From contig JABFWL010000294.1 of the NCBI GenBank assembly GCA_013362315.1, positions 1-56,130 on the forward strand: DNA of 56,130 nucleotides, read 5' to 3'. This DNA comes from Catenulispora sp. GTDB lineage: Bacteria; Actinomycetota; Actinomycetes; Streptomycetales; Catenulisporaceae. The number at the start of each line of letters is the position of its first letter. Position 1 is the first letter of the stretch. The notes below the pieces were generated by a model, which had not been told where the DNA came from, did no database searches, and saw only the letters and a program-made list of their open reading frames with translations. Positions 56,053 through 56,130 of this stretch are shown piece after piece. A program made the translations under genes and the position numbers.

Positions 56053-56125
56053 TGCGCCGCCAGGGACTTGAACCCCGAACCCGCGGATTAAGAGTCCGCT
56101 GCTCTGCCAATTGAGCTAGCGGCGC
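56053..56125 (-). tRNA. tRNA-Lys (anticodon CTT)
   Basis: Minus strand GCGCCGCTAGCTCAATTGGCAGAGCAGCGGACTCTTAATCCGCGGGTTCGGGGTTCAAGTCCCTGGCGGCGCA folds as a cloverleaf; acceptor GCGCCGC/GCGGCGC. Confidence 0.97.
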
Positions 56126-56130
56126 TTGGT

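Larger units (their letters stand above)
25687..56094. mobile_element. ~30 kb tRNA-Lys-integrated genomic island
   Basis: 50-bp tRNA direct repeats at both ends, xis/int adjacent to intact tRNA, metabolic cargo inside. Confidence 0.88.

Overview
Window from a high-GC actinobacterium, called by reading only. (i) About 1-9.7 kb: ordinary accessory genes (PAP2, SRPBCC, HxlR, YCII plus ECF sigma, TetR/MMPL, MFS) with several truncated gene remnants. (ii) About 10.7-22.8 kb: a SulP-transporter operon and a six-subunit energy-converting-hydrogenase-related (Ehr/Hyc-like, compare M. tuberculosis Rv0081-Rv0087) operon. Each is headed by the same pair of paralogous genes (small coiled-coil protein + ArsR regulator) and each is preceded by a TTGAAG-N6-TCAA palindrome. 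The 'large subunit' has lost all four Ni-Fe cysteine ligands. (iii) About 23.3-25.7 kb: an xis/int module ending in a 50-bp copy of the 3' part of tRNA-Lys. (iv) About 25.7-56.1 kb: a ~30 kb island inserted in tRNA-Lys(CTT), with a second, highly similar xis/int module beside the intact tRNA. It carries a LysR-GlcF-GlcD-SDR-SDR-SMP30-UxaA sugar-acid operon, a divergent sugar ABC transporter, and four large secreted carbohydrate-active proteins (GH5-, GH95-, GH3- and beta-helix/GH141-like). I read it as a deoxy-sugar (possibly fucosylated glycan) utilisation island, with a shared 48-bp cis-module at two promoter regions. No CRISPR, rRNA or intact IS element was recognised.
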